Below the pieces are notes generated by a model. It was not told the origin of the DNA and ran no database searches. It worked only from the letters and a program-made list of their open reading frames with translations. A stretch of DNA of 64,000 nucleotides from Marinobacter xestospongiae (GTDB lineage: Bacteria; Pseudomonadota; Gammaproteobacteria; Pseudomonadales; Oleiphilaceae), in the NCBI RefSeq assembly GCF_023156385.1, contig NZ_JAKZAK010000022.1, positions 39,479 to 103,478 on the forward strand, written 5' to 3'. The position numbers were made by a program, and so were the translations under genes. Every line of letters begins with the position of its first letter. Within the stretch, counting starts at the first letter, position 1. Shown in pieces: positions 15,989 to 24,829 of this stretch.

Positions 15989-16885
15989 TCACGGCAGGGG
16001 GAGCCAGGCGTCGGCCGGCACCCGGTGGGCCAGGTGGCTCAGTTTGTGGGGATTGCGGGTGATGTAGACATCGGTCACACGGCCATGCTGGAGCGTCAGC
16101 GCGGTGGTTTGCAGGGTGCCGTCCTGCTCGACGGAGAGCCAGCCGGGCTGGCCGTTGATCGGCAGCGCTTCCGCCCAGCGCGGGTATCCGCTCTTGCGGG
16201 CCAGGGCCAGGAACAGTCGGCACAACCGGTCGACGCCGTCGATCCGCCGCAGTGCCGCTGGCCGGACGCCACCGCCATCGCTGTGCAGGCGGGCATCCTC
16301 CACCAGCAGCTGGCGCAGGGTGGATTCGTCGCCGCTGCGGGCGGCGGTGAAGAACGCCTCCGCCAGACGCTCGCCATCAGGCGGTGGCGCCGGAAACCGT
16401 GGCCGTTCAGCCCGCACCCGATCCCGTGCCCGCTTGGCCAGCTGACGGCAGGCGGGCTCGCTGCGGGCCAGTGCCCGCGCGACTTCCTGGAATGGCAGCT
16501 CGAACACGTCGTGCAGCAGAAAGGCCGCGCGCTCCAGCGGGCTGAGCCGCTCCAGCGCCAGCATCAGGGCGTAACAGACCTCCTGCTCCAACTGGTGTTC
16601 GGCGTCCGGGGTGGCCTCGGCAACCAGCGGTTCCGGCAGCCATTCCCCGACGTAGTGTTCGCGTCGATGACGGGCTTCCTTCCAGCGGTCCAGACACAGC
16701 CGGCTGACCAGGGTGGACAGGTAGGCCGCCGGATTATTGATGTCGCCGAGGCCGATGCCCTGCCAGCGTAACCAGGCATCCTGCAGAATGTCTTCAGCCT
16801 CGCTTACCGAGCCGAGCATACGATAGGCCAGCGCCGCCAGTCGCGGGCGCTGGTGCTGGAACAGGGTCAGGGCATCGTCTGTCAT
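15989..16885 (-). CDS. ECF41-type sigma factor (SigJ-like)
   Basis: A 298-residue extracytoplasmic-function sigma factor. Region 2 (about residues 10-75, YRMLGSVSEAEDILQDAWLRW) and region 4 (about 110-160, LSPLERAAFLLHDVFELPFQEVARAL) are followed by a SnoaL-like C-terminal domain of about 120 residues ending with NPHKL (278-282). That NPxKL element is typical of the ECF41 group, where the extension modulates activity in place of an anti-sigma factor. The gene is 6 bases downstream of the carboxymuconolactone decarboxylase gene in one operon, the usual ECF41 partner, and a matching promoter lies upstream of the pair. Confidence 0.9.
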   Translation of the reverse strand: MTDDALTLFQHQRPRLAALAYRMLGSVSEAEDILQDAWLRWQGIGLGDINNPAAYLSTLVSRLCLDRWKEARHRREHYVGEWLPEPLVAEATPDAEHQLEQEVCYALMLALERLSPLERAAFLLHDVFELPFQEVARALARSEPACRQLAKRARDRVRAERPRFPAPPPDGERLAEAFFTAARSGDESTLRQLLVEDARLHSDGGGVRPAALRRIDGVDRLCRLFLALARKSGYPRWAEALPINGQPGWLSVEQDGTLQTTALTLQHGRVTDVYITRNPHKLSHLAHRVPADAWLPLP

Positions 16886-16891
16886 GGCTGC

Positions 16892-17368
16892 TCAGTGATC
16901 GTGGCTGGCGGTGGTGCTGCCGGCGGATTCGGTCGGGTGAATCAGGCGGAAGCCAATGGCCAACCGGTTCCAGGTGTTGATGGCACCGATCAGCAGGGTC
17001 AAGTCTACCAGCTCGCGGTCGCTGAATTGTGCCTTGGCGGCTTCATAGTCGCGGTCCGGGGCGCCGGTGTCCGCCACCAGGGTCAGCGCTTCGGTCCAGG
17101 CCAGGGCGGCGCGTTCCCGCGGGCTGTACAGGGGGGACTCGCGCCACGCCGCCAACAGGTGCAGGCGCAACTCGGACTCGCCGGCAGCCCGGGCGTCGGT
17201 GGTGTGCATGTGCAGACAGAAAGCGCAGCCATTGATCTGCGAGGCTCGGGTCTTGACCAGTTCGATCAGGCTGTACTCCAGCCCGCACTGCTGCAGGTAA
17301 CCTTCCAGTTTCACCATGGCCTGGTAGGCCTCCGGGGCGGCACTTGGGGGATCGAGTCTTGCTTCCAT
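16892..17368 (-). CDS. Carboxymuconolactone decarboxylase-family (AhpD-like) protein
   Basis: A 158-residue all-helical protein with the AhpD core motif: CAFCLHMH, with redox cysteines Cys48 and Cys51 and His55, the CxxCxxxH pattern of alkylhydroperoxidase-like members. It is first in the operon with the ECF41 sigma factor and is the expected target (COE) gene. The likely role is peroxide or organic hydroperoxide reduction, or another thiol-redox reaction; no substrate is established for the ECF41-linked group. Transcription probably starts from the ECF41-type promoter at 17411-17437. Confidence 0.9.
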   Translation of the reverse strand: MEARLDPPSAAPEAYQAMVKLEGYLQQCGLEYSLIELVKTRASQINGCAFCLHMHTTDARAAGESELRLHLLAAWRESPLYSPRERAALAWTEALTLVADTGAPDRDYEAAKAQFSDRELVDLTLLIGAINTWNRLAIGFRLIHPTESAGSTTASHDH

Positions 17369-17410
17369 TGGGAGTCTCCTTGAGGGTTGGGATAAGCTGT
17401 CACCCCTTAA

Positions 17411-17437
17411 GACGACACAGCGTGCGGCGTTGTGACA
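17411..17437 (-). promoter_or_regulatory. ECF41-type promoter
   Basis: Read on the minus strand, TGTCACA (17437-17431) is followed after a 16-base spacer by CGTC (17414-17411), about 45 bases ahead of the decarboxylase start. This agrees with the TGTCACA / CGTC promoter reported for ECF41 sigma factors, so the operon is predicted to be autoregulated by its own sigma factor. Confidence 0.8.
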
Positions 17438-17482
17438 TCAACAGAACATTTTTTCCGGTGACAGTCAGGGAGATCACAGCAA

Positions 17483-17737
17483 ATGACGGAGATCCGCTTC
17501 TCGGCAGAGCAGAAAGCAGACCTGGTGCAGCGGCTGCAGGCCTATTTTGACATCGAGCTGGACCAGGAACTCAAGCAGTTCGATGCCGAGTTCCTGCTGG
17601 ATTTCATCACCCGGGAACTGGGCGTTCACTACTACAATCAGGGCCTGTTCGATGCCCAGGCGGCGCTGTCCAACCGCTTGGACAGCCTGACCGAGGCAAT
17701 TGACGAGCTGGAAAAACCGCTGCCCTCCCGACGCTGA
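17483..17737 (+). CDS. DUF2164-family small protein
   Basis: An 84-residue acidic cytoplasmic protein (FSAEQKADLVQRLQAYFDIELDQELKQFDAEFLLDFITRELGVHYYNQGLFDA) that matches the DUF2164 family found in many proteobacteria and some other bacteria. It is helical, without catalytic motifs. Function is unknown. It is divergent from the ECF41 operon and has a GGGAG ribosome site. The gene stands alone and may share the intergenic control region. Confidence 0.85.
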   Translation: MTEIRFSAEQKADLVQRLQAYFDIELDQELKQFDAEFLLDFITRELGVHYYNQGLFDAQAALSNRLDSLTEAIDELEKPLPSRR

Positions 17738-17809
17738 TGGCACTCTTGGGTGAGGGGGCTATGCTGTAGGCAGGTCCATGGCGAAAGGGGAGTATCCCCG
17801 GGAGGCAGC

Positions 17810-18037
17810 ATGTTACTGGCCGAAACCGCAACCGGACACCTGGTCGAGGTGCTGGACCTGCAGGCCCTGTTCAACCCGTTTTCCGCCACCGTGCGTGGCT
17901 GTCTGCACTTCGGTGAGGAAGCCCAGGACCCCGAGCCGTTCGACAAGACCCGGCTCAGCTTCCCGTCCGGCGAGGCCCTGCCGCGGTGCTGGACGGATGC
18001 GGACTACCGCCGAGGTGAGTCCCGCCAATCAGCCTAA
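17810..18037 (+). CDS. Small conserved hypothetical protein
   Basis: A 75-residue protein starting at ATG 17810 after a clear GGGAGG site. Sequence elements (GHLVEVLDLQALFNPFSATVRGCLHFGEEAQDPEPFDKTRLSFPSGEALPRCWTDADYR) look like a compact beta-rich domain that I recall as conserved in marine gammaproteobacteria, but I cannot assign a function. It converges on the response regulator gene, with 14 bases between stops. Confidence 0.65.
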   Translation: MLLAETATGHLVEVLDLQALFNPFSATVRGCLHFGEEAQDPEPFDKTRLSFPSGEALPRCWTDADYRRGESRQSA

Positions 18038-18051
18038 CGCTGAGGCGTTAA

Positions 18052-18963
18052 TCAGAGGCTCCCCAGGCATTTGATGGCAGTGGCGGCGGCAGAGGTGCGG
18101 TTTTCCACCCCCAGCTTGCGAAACACCTGCTCCAGGTGTTTGTTGACGGTGCGTGGGCTCATGTCGAGGATCTGGCCAATCTCCCGGTTGGTTTTACCGT
18201 TGGCGATCCACAGCAGCACCTCCGATTCCCGTCCGGTCAGCTCAAAGCGCTGACGCAGCGCCTCGCTGGCGGCATCCGGGCGCTGCGGTTCGTGCAGTCG
18301 CAGCAGGTATTCCCGCCGGTCCACCAGGGCCAGGAACTCGATCGCCAGCTCCTGATCCCCGAGGGTGAGCGGCAGGCTGTGGCCGGGTTGTGGTAGCCGT
18401 TGCAGCCAGCCCGCCAGGCTCTCGCGAAAGCGCTCGCCCGCTGGCTGATCGGCGGCGGGCAAACGCTGCTGGACGGCCGGGGTGGCCCACAGCGTCTCGC
18501 CCCGGAGATCGCAGGCGAACAGCTTCTGGCCAGTGCTGTCGAGGGCTGCTCGGGCACTGCGGGCCATGCGGGCATTGGCCAGGTGCACCCGCATGCGGGC
18601 CAGCAGCGCGGTGGTATCAATGGGTTTGGTGACATAGTCGACGCCGCCGGCATTGAGCCCCATCACCACATGCTCGGTGTCGCTGAGCCCGGTCATGAAG
18701 ATCACCGGCGTGTCGGTCAGACCCGGCAGTGCCTTGAGCCGACGGCAGGTCTCAAAGCCGTCCATCTGGGGCATCAGGGCATCCATCAGCACCAGGTCGG
18801 GGGTCAGGGTCTGGCCGATGGTCAGGGCCTGGCGTCCCTCCAGGGCCACCAGCACGGTCAGGCCCTCGGCCTCCAGGGCATCACTGACCATGCGGATGCT
18901 ATCGACGGAATCGTCCACCACCATCACCACCGGGGCGGTGGCGTTGTCAGCATTCAGATTCAT
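18052..18963 (-). CDS. LuxR-type response regulator of the permease-kinase system
   Basis: A 303-residue protein with an N-terminal receiver domain (acidic pair VVDD at 16-18, phosphoacceptor Asp61 in LVLMDALMP, conserved Lys in YVTKPID), a middle segment of about 100 residues, and a C-terminal GerE/LuxR helix-turn-helix (LTGRESEVLLWIANGKTNREIGQILDMSPRTVNKHLEQVFRKLGV). Its start overlaps the end of the fused histidine kinase gene by 17 bases, so the two form a co-translated two-component system. The likely targets are the adjacent urt and fmd operons through the shared palindromic element. Confidence 0.9.
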   Translation of the reverse strand: MNLNADNATAPVVMVVDDSVDSIRMVSDALEAEGLTVLVALEGRQALTIGQTLTPDLVLMDALMPQMDGFETCRRLKALPGLTDTPVIFMTGLSDTEHVVMGLNAGGVDYVTKPIDTTALLARMRVHLANARMARSARAALDSTGQKLFACDLRGETLWATPAVQQRLPAADQPAGERFRESLAGWLQRLPQPGHSLPLTLGDQELAIEFLALVDRREYLLRLHEPQRPDAASEALRQRFELTGRESEVLLWIANGKTNREIGQILDMSPRTVNKHLEQVFRKLGVENRTSAAATAIKCLGSL

Positions 18964-21900
18964 GGCTTTCCTCCAGCTCGGTCAGCAGATCGTCAAAGCG
19001 GCAGTCCCCGGCCAGGGCGATCAGTCGATTGGCCGCTGCGTCAGCCAGTACGCCCTGCTCCCGCAGGGTCAGCAGGGTCTGCTGCAGGCCCTTGCGATGG
19101 CCGATGGCCACCAGTTCCGCCAGCGTTCTGCGTTGCTCCGGCGTCAGGGTCGCCGCAATCGGCGCTGCTGCCGTTGACGGCTCCTGAGGGGCGTTGACGG
19201 TCCGGGTCTGCCAGTGCAGATCCAGTCGCAGGGCCAACAATGCCAGCAGGGCGTCGAGGCGCACCGGCTTGAGCAGATAGCCGTCATGGCGTTCGGGCTG
19301 ATCCTGGCCTTCCTGGGCATCGGCCGACACCATCACCACGGGCAGGGTCGGTGTGTTCTGGCGCAGGGTTGCCAGCACCTGCCAACCGCTCTGTCCGGGC
19401 ATGGCGACGTCCAGCAGGACCAGGTCGGGGTGGAAGCTGGCCAATTGCCCGGGCACCCGCCAGGGGTTGGCTTCGCCCCGCACCTCAAACCCCAGTGGCG
19501 ACAGCATCGCGACCATCAGCTGGCGGTGGGACGGGTCGTCGTCCACCACCAGCAGACGGCGGCGGCGACCGTGGTAGCCGACGATGTCCGCCGGGGGTTG
19601 TGGTACCGGGCTGGCAACCGGGGTCTGGCTGGCGAGCATCAGGCTGACCCGGAAGCAACTGCCCTGGCCGGGCTCGCTGTCGACCTGGATGTCGCCGCCC
19701 ATGATGTCGGTCAGCAGTCGGGTGATGGTGAGCCCGAGACCGGTGCCGGTGCGACTGACGCCGGGGGTACGGATTCGTTCGAAGGGGTGGAAGATGCGCT
19801 CGAGGTTGTCGGCGGCGATGCCCTCGCCGGTATCGTGCACGGTGAATTCCGCCACCTGGTTGCGGTAGCGCACGGTCAGTGACACTTCACCGTGGTCGGT
19901 GTACTTGATGGCGTTGGACAGCAGGTTGATGAGGATCTGTCGCAGGCGCTTCTCGTCGCCGGTGACCACCGCCGGCAGCCGGCTGGGCCCGTGGTAGTGG
20001 AACGCCAGCCCCTTGGTTTCCGCCTGCAGCCGGAACAGGTGCACCAGCTGGGTCATCAGCAGTTCCAGCTGCACTGGCCCGCGGTGCAGCTCCAGCCGTC
20101 CGGCTTCAATCTTGGAGATGTCCAGCAGTCCCTCGATCAGGTCGGCAAGGTACTCGCTGCTGCGACGCATGACCGACAGCGCCTCGCGACGGTGCTCGGG
20201 GATGCTGCGATCGTGCTCCAGCAACTGGGCGTAGCCGAGGATGGCGTTGAGTGGCGACCGCAGCTCGTGACTAATGCCGGTGAGGTAGCGGCTCTTGGCA
20301 TCGTTGGCGGCCTCGGCGTGCTCCTTGGCCTGTTGCAGGGCCTGATCGGTCTTCTCATGGGCGGCAATCTCCGCCATCAGCAGGCGGGTCTGGCGGTGGG
20401 ATTCTTCTTCCGCCACCCGCCGGCTTTCCTGGGCCAGCACGAACAGCCAGCACACCACCCCGGTGATGATGATCAGCACCGAGAACACCTGCCACAGGGT
20501 GCTGGACATCAGCAGCTGCTCGGTGGCGGAGGTCACCGTGGTGTGGTGGTAGATCAGCGTCAGCAGCAGGCCGCAGGCGCCGTTGATCAGCACCATCAGC
20601 GTCAGGAAACGACTGACCCGGGTGCGCAGATGGGGTTGCCAGGCGGCGGGCAACCAGTCACCGAACCAGTGCCGTAGCTGGTCCCGGTAACCGGCACCGG
20701 GTTTGCAGCCATCACCGCAGCGGGCGTCCAGGGTGCAGCACAGGGAGCAGATGGTGCCGCCGTAGGCGGGGCAGTGGGTGATGTCCTCGGGCTCGAAACG
20801 GTGCTGGCAGATGGAGCAGGGGATGCGCTGGCCGCCACTGTCGATGGCCTGCCAGGGCCGGGCGATGTAGTAACGCCCCTTCGTCAGCCAGGCCAGGGTC
20901 GGGGCGGCGGCCAGGGCAGTGGCCAGGGTCAGGAAGTGGGCCAGGGCCTGGGCGGTGTTGCCCAGGGCGCCGGCGTAACAGAGCATCCCGGTCACGCTTG
21001 CCAGGGTCATGCTGCCGACCCCCACCGGGTTGATGTCGTAGAGGTGGGCGCGTTTGAACTCGATGTAGCGCGGGCTCAGCCCCAGTGGTTTGTTGATCAC
21101 CAGGTCTGCGGCCAGGGCGCCCACCCAGGCCACCGCCACCAGGCCGTAGAACCCGAGCGTGGCTTCCAGCGCACGGTAGATGCCCAGTTCCATCACCAGC
21201 AGGGCGATGGCGACATTGAACACCAGCCACACCACCCGGCCGGGGTGGCTGTGGGTGAGGCGGGAGAAGAAGTTGGACCAGGCGATGGAGCCGGCGTAGG
21301 CGTTGGTGACGTTGATCTTGAGCTGGCACAGCACCACGAACAGCCCGGTCAGAGCCAGGGCGACGGCGGGTGAGGGCACCAGGTAGCCAAACGCCACCTG
21401 ATACATGGTGACGGGGTTGCTGGCGTCGTCGTCCGCCAGGCCGTGACCGAGGGCGACGGTGACCAGAAACGAGCCGGCGAGGATCTTGAGCACTCCAATC
21501 ACGATCCAGCCCGGGCCACCGAGTACCACCCAGCTCCACCAGCGTCCGCGCTGGCCCGCCGCCGGTGCCGGCAGGAAACGCAGGAAGTCCACCTGCTCAC
21601 CGATCTGGGCCATCAGGGAGAACACCACCGCCGAGGCTGCACCAAAAAGCAGCAGGTTGAACTCGTCGCCCTCCGATGAGGCACGCCCCTGAAAGTCCTG
21701 CCATTGTCCCAGGCTGTCCGGCGCCACCACCGCGATGGCGATGAATGGCAGCAACTGCAGTCCCAGCCACAGCGGCTGGGTCCACAACTGGAAGCGGCTG
21801 ATGGTACGGATGCCATGGGTGACCAGCGGGATGATCACCAGTGAGCACAGCAGGTAGCCAACGGTCAGCGGCACGCCGGCAACCCGTTCCAGCACCATCG

Positions 21901-22312
21901 CCATGATGGCCGCCTCAATGGCGAAGAACAGGAAGGTAAAGGAGGCGTAGATCAGCGAGGTGAGGGTGGAGCCAATGTAGCCGAAGCCGGCACCGCGGGT
22001 CAGCAGATCAATGTCGACGCCGTCACGGGCGGCGTAGTAGCTGATGGGTAAAGCCACCAGGAAGATGATGGCCCCCACTACCAGGGTGGCGGCGAGGGCG
22101 TTGGTGAAGCCGAAGCTGAGAGTGATGGCGCCGCCAATGGCTTCCAGGGCGAGGAAGGAAATGGCGCCCAGGGCGGTGTTGACCACTCGCCGGCCGGACC
22201 AGTGCCGCGCGCCCTTGGCGGTGAAGCGCAGGGCATAGTCCTCCAGGGTCTGGTTGGCGACCCACTGGTTGTAGCGTCGGCGCACGCGAAAGATGTTTTG
22301 CCTGGTGTGCAT
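18947..22312 (-). CDS. NCS1 permease fused to hybrid sensor histidine kinase
   Basis: An 1121-residue fusion protein. Residues 1 to about 480 form a 12-helix nucleobase/cation symporter-1 (purine-cytosine permease-like) domain. Then follows a cysteine-rich knuckle (Cys499, 502, 514, 522, 525, 526, 532, 536), two further membrane helices (about 560-640), a coiled coil, a HisKA domain with His682 in ISHELRSPLNAILGY, an ATPase domain (N-box NLLSNAIKYTD, GTGLGLTI), a receiver with Asp968 in LLDVAMPGQSG, and a C-terminal helical region of about 90 residues. The start at 22312 was chosen because the upstream extension is low-complexity shadow sequence. By analogy to CbrA, it may sense or transport a nitrogen compound. 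It is divergent from the urt operon. Confidence 0.9.
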   Translation of the reverse strand: MHTRQNIFRVRRRYNQWVANQTLEDYALRFTAKGARHWSGRRVVNTALGAISFLALEAIGGAITLSFGFTNALAATLVVGAIIFLVALPISYYAARDGVDIDLLTRGAGFGYIGSTLTSLIYASFTFLFFAIEAAIMAMVLERVAGVPLTVGYLLCSLVIIPLVTHGIRTISRFQLWTQPLWLGLQLLPFIAIAVVAPDSLGQWQDFQGRASSEGDEFNLLLFGAASAVVFSLMAQIGEQVDFLRFLPAPAAGQRGRWWSWVVLGGPGWIVIGVLKILAGSFLVTVALGHGLADDDASNPVTMYQVAFGYLVPSPAVALALTGLFVVLCQLKINVTNAYAGSIAWSNFFSRLTHSHPGRVVWLVFNVAIALLVMELGIYRALEATLGFYGLVAVAWVGALAADLVINKPLGLSPRYIEFKRAHLYDINPVGVGSMTLASVTGMLCYAGALGNTAQALAHFLTLATALAAAPTLAWLTKGRYYIARPWQAIDSGGQRIPCSICQHRFEPEDITHCPAYGGTICSLCCTLDARCGDGCKPGAGYRDQLRHWFGDWLPAAWQPHLRTRVSRFLTLMVLINGACGLLLTLIYHHTTVTSATEQLLMSSTLWQVFSVLIIITGVVCWLFVLAQESRRVAEEESHRQTRLLMAEIAAHEKTDQALQQAKEHAEAANDAKSRYLTGISHELRSPLNAILGYAQLLEHDRSIPEHRREALSVMRRSSEYLADLIEGLLDISKIEAGRLELHRGPVQLELLMTQLVHLFRLQAETKGLAFHYHGPSRLPAVVTGDEKRLRQILINLLSNAIKYTDHGEVSLTVRYRNQVAEFTVHDTGEGIAADNLERIFHPFERIRTPGVSRTGTGLGLTITRLLTDIMGGDIQVDSEPGQGSCFRVSLMLASQTPVASPVPQPPADIVGYHGRRRRLLVVDDDPSHRQLMVAMLSPLGFEVRGEANPWRVPGQLASFHPDLVLLDVAMPGQSGWQVLATLRQNTPTLPVVMVSADAQEGQDQPERHDGYLLKPVRLDALLALLALRLDLHWQTRTVNAPQEPSTAAAPIAATLTPEQRRTLAELVAIGHRKGLQQTLLTLREQGVLADAAANRLIALAGDCRFDDLLTELEESHESEC

Positions 22313-22397
22313 GGATGGTTTCCGCCAAGAGTTCCCGCTGGCTGTTACAAAAGCCGTGCCATGCTGGTGTTGTAACTCGTTGATCCCGGGAGGCCCA

Positions 22398-22438
22398 TGC
22401 GTCAAATGACGTAGCGGGGTGGGGCATTTGCCGAATGG
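22398..22438 (+). promoter_or_regulatory. Two-part control element upstream of urtA
   Basis: TGCGTCAAATGACGTAG (22398-22414) has a palindromic core CGTCA-AA-TGACG. Six bases later comes GGGGCATTTGCCGAATGG (22421-22438). Both parts recur upstream of fmdA (27465-27506). The site lies between the divergent kinase gene and urtA, and the palindrome suits a LuxR-type response regulator dimer. Confidence 0.7.
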
Positions 22439-22541
22439 GCCGGCAACGGCGACGTGGACAGAATGTGAGCAGACGGTGGCGGTTCGTGACGCCGTCACTG
22501 TCCGAGCTCCAGACAGGATTGCAACCACGTGAGGACCCACC

Positions 22542-23801
22542 ATGACTTCCAGACATTCCCGCATTTCCCCTCCGCCAGCCCGGGGCTGGCAACGGCTGAA
22601 AGCCCTGGCGGCCGGACTGATGTTGTCGGCCTCGGCACAGGCGGCGGTGCCCGCCACCGATGAGGTGAACACCACCGGCCTGGCGGTGACCGATGACGCC
22701 GTACAGGTCGGCATCCTGCACTCGGTGACCGGCACCATGGCCATCAGCGAGGCCGGGTCGGTGCAGGCCGAAATTCTCGCCATTGAGCAGATCAACGCCA
22801 TGGGCGGCGTCCTCGGACGCCAGATCGAGTATGTCCAGGAGGACGGCGCCAGCGACTGGCCCACCTTTGCCGAGCGCTCCCGCAAACTGCTGCGGCAGGA
22901 CAACGTTGCCGCGGTGTTTGGCTGCTGGACCTCGGCCTCCCGCAAGGCCGTACTGCCGATCTTCGAGCAGTACAACGGCATGCTCTACTACCCGACGTTC
23001 TACGAGGGCCTGGAACAGTCGCCCAACGTGATCTACACCGGCCAGGAGGCCACCCAGCAGATCCTGGCGGGGCTGGACTGGGTGGCCCGGGAAAAGGGTG
23101 CCGAGACGTTTTACCTGCTGGGGTCGGACTACATCTGGCCACGCACCTCCAACAAAATTGCCCGCAAGCACATCGAAGACGTGCTGGGGCTGGAAGTCGT
23201 GGGGGAGGATTACTTTCCCCTCGGCCACACCCAGTTCAACTCCGCCATCAACCGCATCCGGCTGAAAAAACCGGATGTGATCTACGCCATCATCGTGGGT
23301 GGCTCCAACGTGGCGTTCTATCGCCAGCTGGAAGCGGCCGGCATCGATCTCACCGAGGATGACGTCACCCTGCTGACCATCTCGGTCACCGAAGACGAGA
23401 TTCTCGGTATCGGGGGCGACAACATCGAAGGCGCCTACGCCGCCATGAAGTACTTCCAGAGCCTCGACAACGCCAATAACCAGGCCTTCGTGGACGCCTT
23501 TAAGGCCCGCTGGGGTGAGGATTCGGTGATCGGCGATGTCACCCAGGCGGCCTACCTCGGTCCCTGGCTGTGGAAGGCGGCGGTGGAGAAAGCCGGCTCT
23601 TTCGACGTCGACAGGGTGCGCGAGGCCTCCATCGGCCTGGAGTTGGACACCGCGCCGGAAGGCTATGTCCGGGTCCATGAAAACCACCACCTGTGGTCCC
23701 GTACCCGCATTGGCCGCGCAGGAGCGGATGGCCAGTACCAGGTGGTCCACGAGACTGCCGAGCTGATGGAACCCGACCCCTTCCCGGAAGGCTACCAGTA
23801 A
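22542..23801 (+). CDS. urtA: Urea/short-chain amide ABC transporter, substrate-binding protein
   Basis: A 419-residue periplasmic binding protein of the branched-chain amino acid/amide class. The signal peptide spans about residues 1-35 (twin-basic start, cleavage near ASAQAA). The mature part shows the UrtA/FmdD signature VGILHSVTGTMAISE and a ligand pocket region with VFGCWTSASRKAVLP and YYPTFYEGLEQSPNVIYTG. It leads the operon urtABCDE. Because formamidase follows, the ligand may be formamide or another short amide rather than urea. A long hairpin follows the stop and probably keeps expression of this gene above the permeases. Confidence 0.93.
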   Translation: MTSRHSRISPPPARGWQRLKALAAGLMLSASAQAAVPATDEVNTTGLAVTDDAVQVGILHSVTGTMAISEAGSVQAEILAIEQINAMGGVLGRQIEYVQEDGASDWPTFAERSRKLLRQDNVAAVFGCWTSASRKAVLPIFEQYNGMLYYPTFYEGLEQSPNVIYTGQEATQQILAGLDWVAREKGAETFYLLGSDYIWPRTSNKIARKHIEDVLGLEVVGEDYFPLGHTQFNSAINRIRLKKPDVIYAIIVGGSNVAFYRQLEAAGIDLTEDDVTLLTISVTEDEILGIGGDNIEGAYAAMKYFQSLDNANNQAFVDAFKARWGEDSVIGDVTQAAYLGPWLWKAAVEKAGSFDVDRVREASIGLELDTAPEGYVRVHENHHLWSRTRIGRAGADGQYQVVHETAELMEPDPFPEGYQ

Positions 23802-23811
23802 GCCCTTGCCA

Positions 23812-23835
23812 GGCTGCGCCCGCTCGGGCGCAGCC
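23812..23835 (+). terminator. Intercistronic hairpin between urtA and urtB
   Basis: GGCTGCGCCC and GGGCGCAGCC form a perfect 10-bp stem with a GCTC loop, 10 bases after the urtA stop. There is no T tract. Such hairpins after binding-protein genes often stabilise the upstream mRNA or partly terminate, giving excess binding protein. Confidence 0.65.
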
Positions 23836-23893
23836 CGTCGATGCTTCCGTTATCCACAGTGCCTGCCAGCGATGACAGGCCGGAGGACCAACC

Positions 23894-24817
23894 ATGTTTG
23901 ACTATTCCATGTCCGAACTGACGGCCATCTTCGCCATGCAGGGTTTCGCCGGGCTGATCCTGTTCTCGGTGTTCCTGCTGATGGCGCTGGGACTGGCCAT
24001 CATTTTTGGTCAGATGGGGGTGATCAACATGGCCCACGGGGAGTTCATGATCCTCGGGGCCTACGTCACCTATCTGACCTCCAACCTGTTTGCCGAATAC
24101 GCCCCCGGGCTGTTCGACGGCTATTTCTTTGTCGCCATTGTGCTGGCATTCCTGGCGTCGGCGTTGCTGGGGATGCTGGTGGAATGGAGCATGATCCGCT
24201 TTCTCTACCAGCGGCCACTGGACACCCTGCTGGCCACCTGGGGCCTGAGCCTGGTGCTGCAGCAGGCCTATCGTTCGATCTTTGGTGCCCGTGAGGTGGG
24301 GGTGGTGATTCCCGACTGGCTGACCGGCTCCTATCCGGTCACCGACATCGTCGAGCTGCCGGTCAGTGGCATCTTCGTGATGGTGCTGGCGGTGGGGGTC
24401 ACCCTTGCGGTGGCGCTGCTGATGTTCCGGTCCCGCTGGGGCTGCCAGGTGCGGGCTGTCGTCCAGAACCGGCCGATGGCCGGTGCGGTGGGTATCAACA
24501 CCGCGCGGGTTGACCGGCTCACCTTTGCCCTCGGCTGCGGCATCGCCGGGATTGCCGGCAGTGCCTTCACCATGATCGGTTCCACCGGGCCGTCGTCGGG
24601 CCAGCTCTACATCGTCGACACCTTCTTGGTGGTGGTGTTTGGCGGTGCCGCCAGTCTGCTGGGCACGGTCGCCTCGGCGTTTGGCATCTCCCAGGCACAG
24701 TCCACCCTGGAGTTCTTCCTCGGCGGCTCGATGGCCAAGGTGCTGACGCTGATGGTGGTGGTGCTGATCCTGATGGTCCGTCCCCAGGGCCTGTTTGCTC
24801 TCAAAGTGCGTCGCTAG
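23894..24817 (+). CDS. urtB: Urea/amide ABC transporter permease 1
   Basis: A 307-residue inner-membrane permease of the LivH class with about eight spans. Typical segments are LGLAIIFGQMGVINMAHGEFMILGAYV and the cytoplasmic coupling motif NRPMAGAVGINTARVDRLTFALGCGIAGIAG, with ATP-binding-subunit contact sequence. The 307-residue length equals other UrtB proteins that lack the long N-terminal extension. It acts with UrtC, UrtD and UrtE to import urea or short amides. It is spaced 12 bases from urtC. Confidence 0.93.
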   Translation: MFDYSMSELTAIFAMQGFAGLILFSVFLLMALGLAIIFGQMGVINMAHGEFMILGAYVTYLTSNLFAEYAPGLFDGYFFVAIVLAFLASALLGMLVEWSMIRFLYQRPLDTLLATWGLSLVLQQAYRSIFGAREVGVVIPDWLTGSYPVTDIVELPVSGIFVMVLAVGVTLAVALLMFRSRWGCQVRAVVQNRPMAGAVGINTARVDRLTFALGCGIAGIAGSAFTMIGSTGPSSGQLYIVDTFLVVVFGGAASLLGTVASAFGISQAQSTLEFFLGGSMAKVLTLMVVVLILMVRPQGLFALKVRR

Positions 24818-24829
24818 GAGGCCCATGCC

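Noticed and set aside
22415..22460. Sigma-54 promoter upstream of urtA
   Set aside because: GG and GC pairs can be found in the GC-rich stretch, but none has both the right spacing and the TGGCAC/TTGC context; the fmdA copy has an 11-base rather than 10-base gap.
22313..22981. 223-residue N-terminal extension of the permease-kinase fusion
   Set aside because: The frame is open through the intergenic region and into urtA on the other strand, but the sequence is low-complexity, has no domain, and would overlap the urtA signal peptide. The permease homology begins near MHTRQNIF at 22312.
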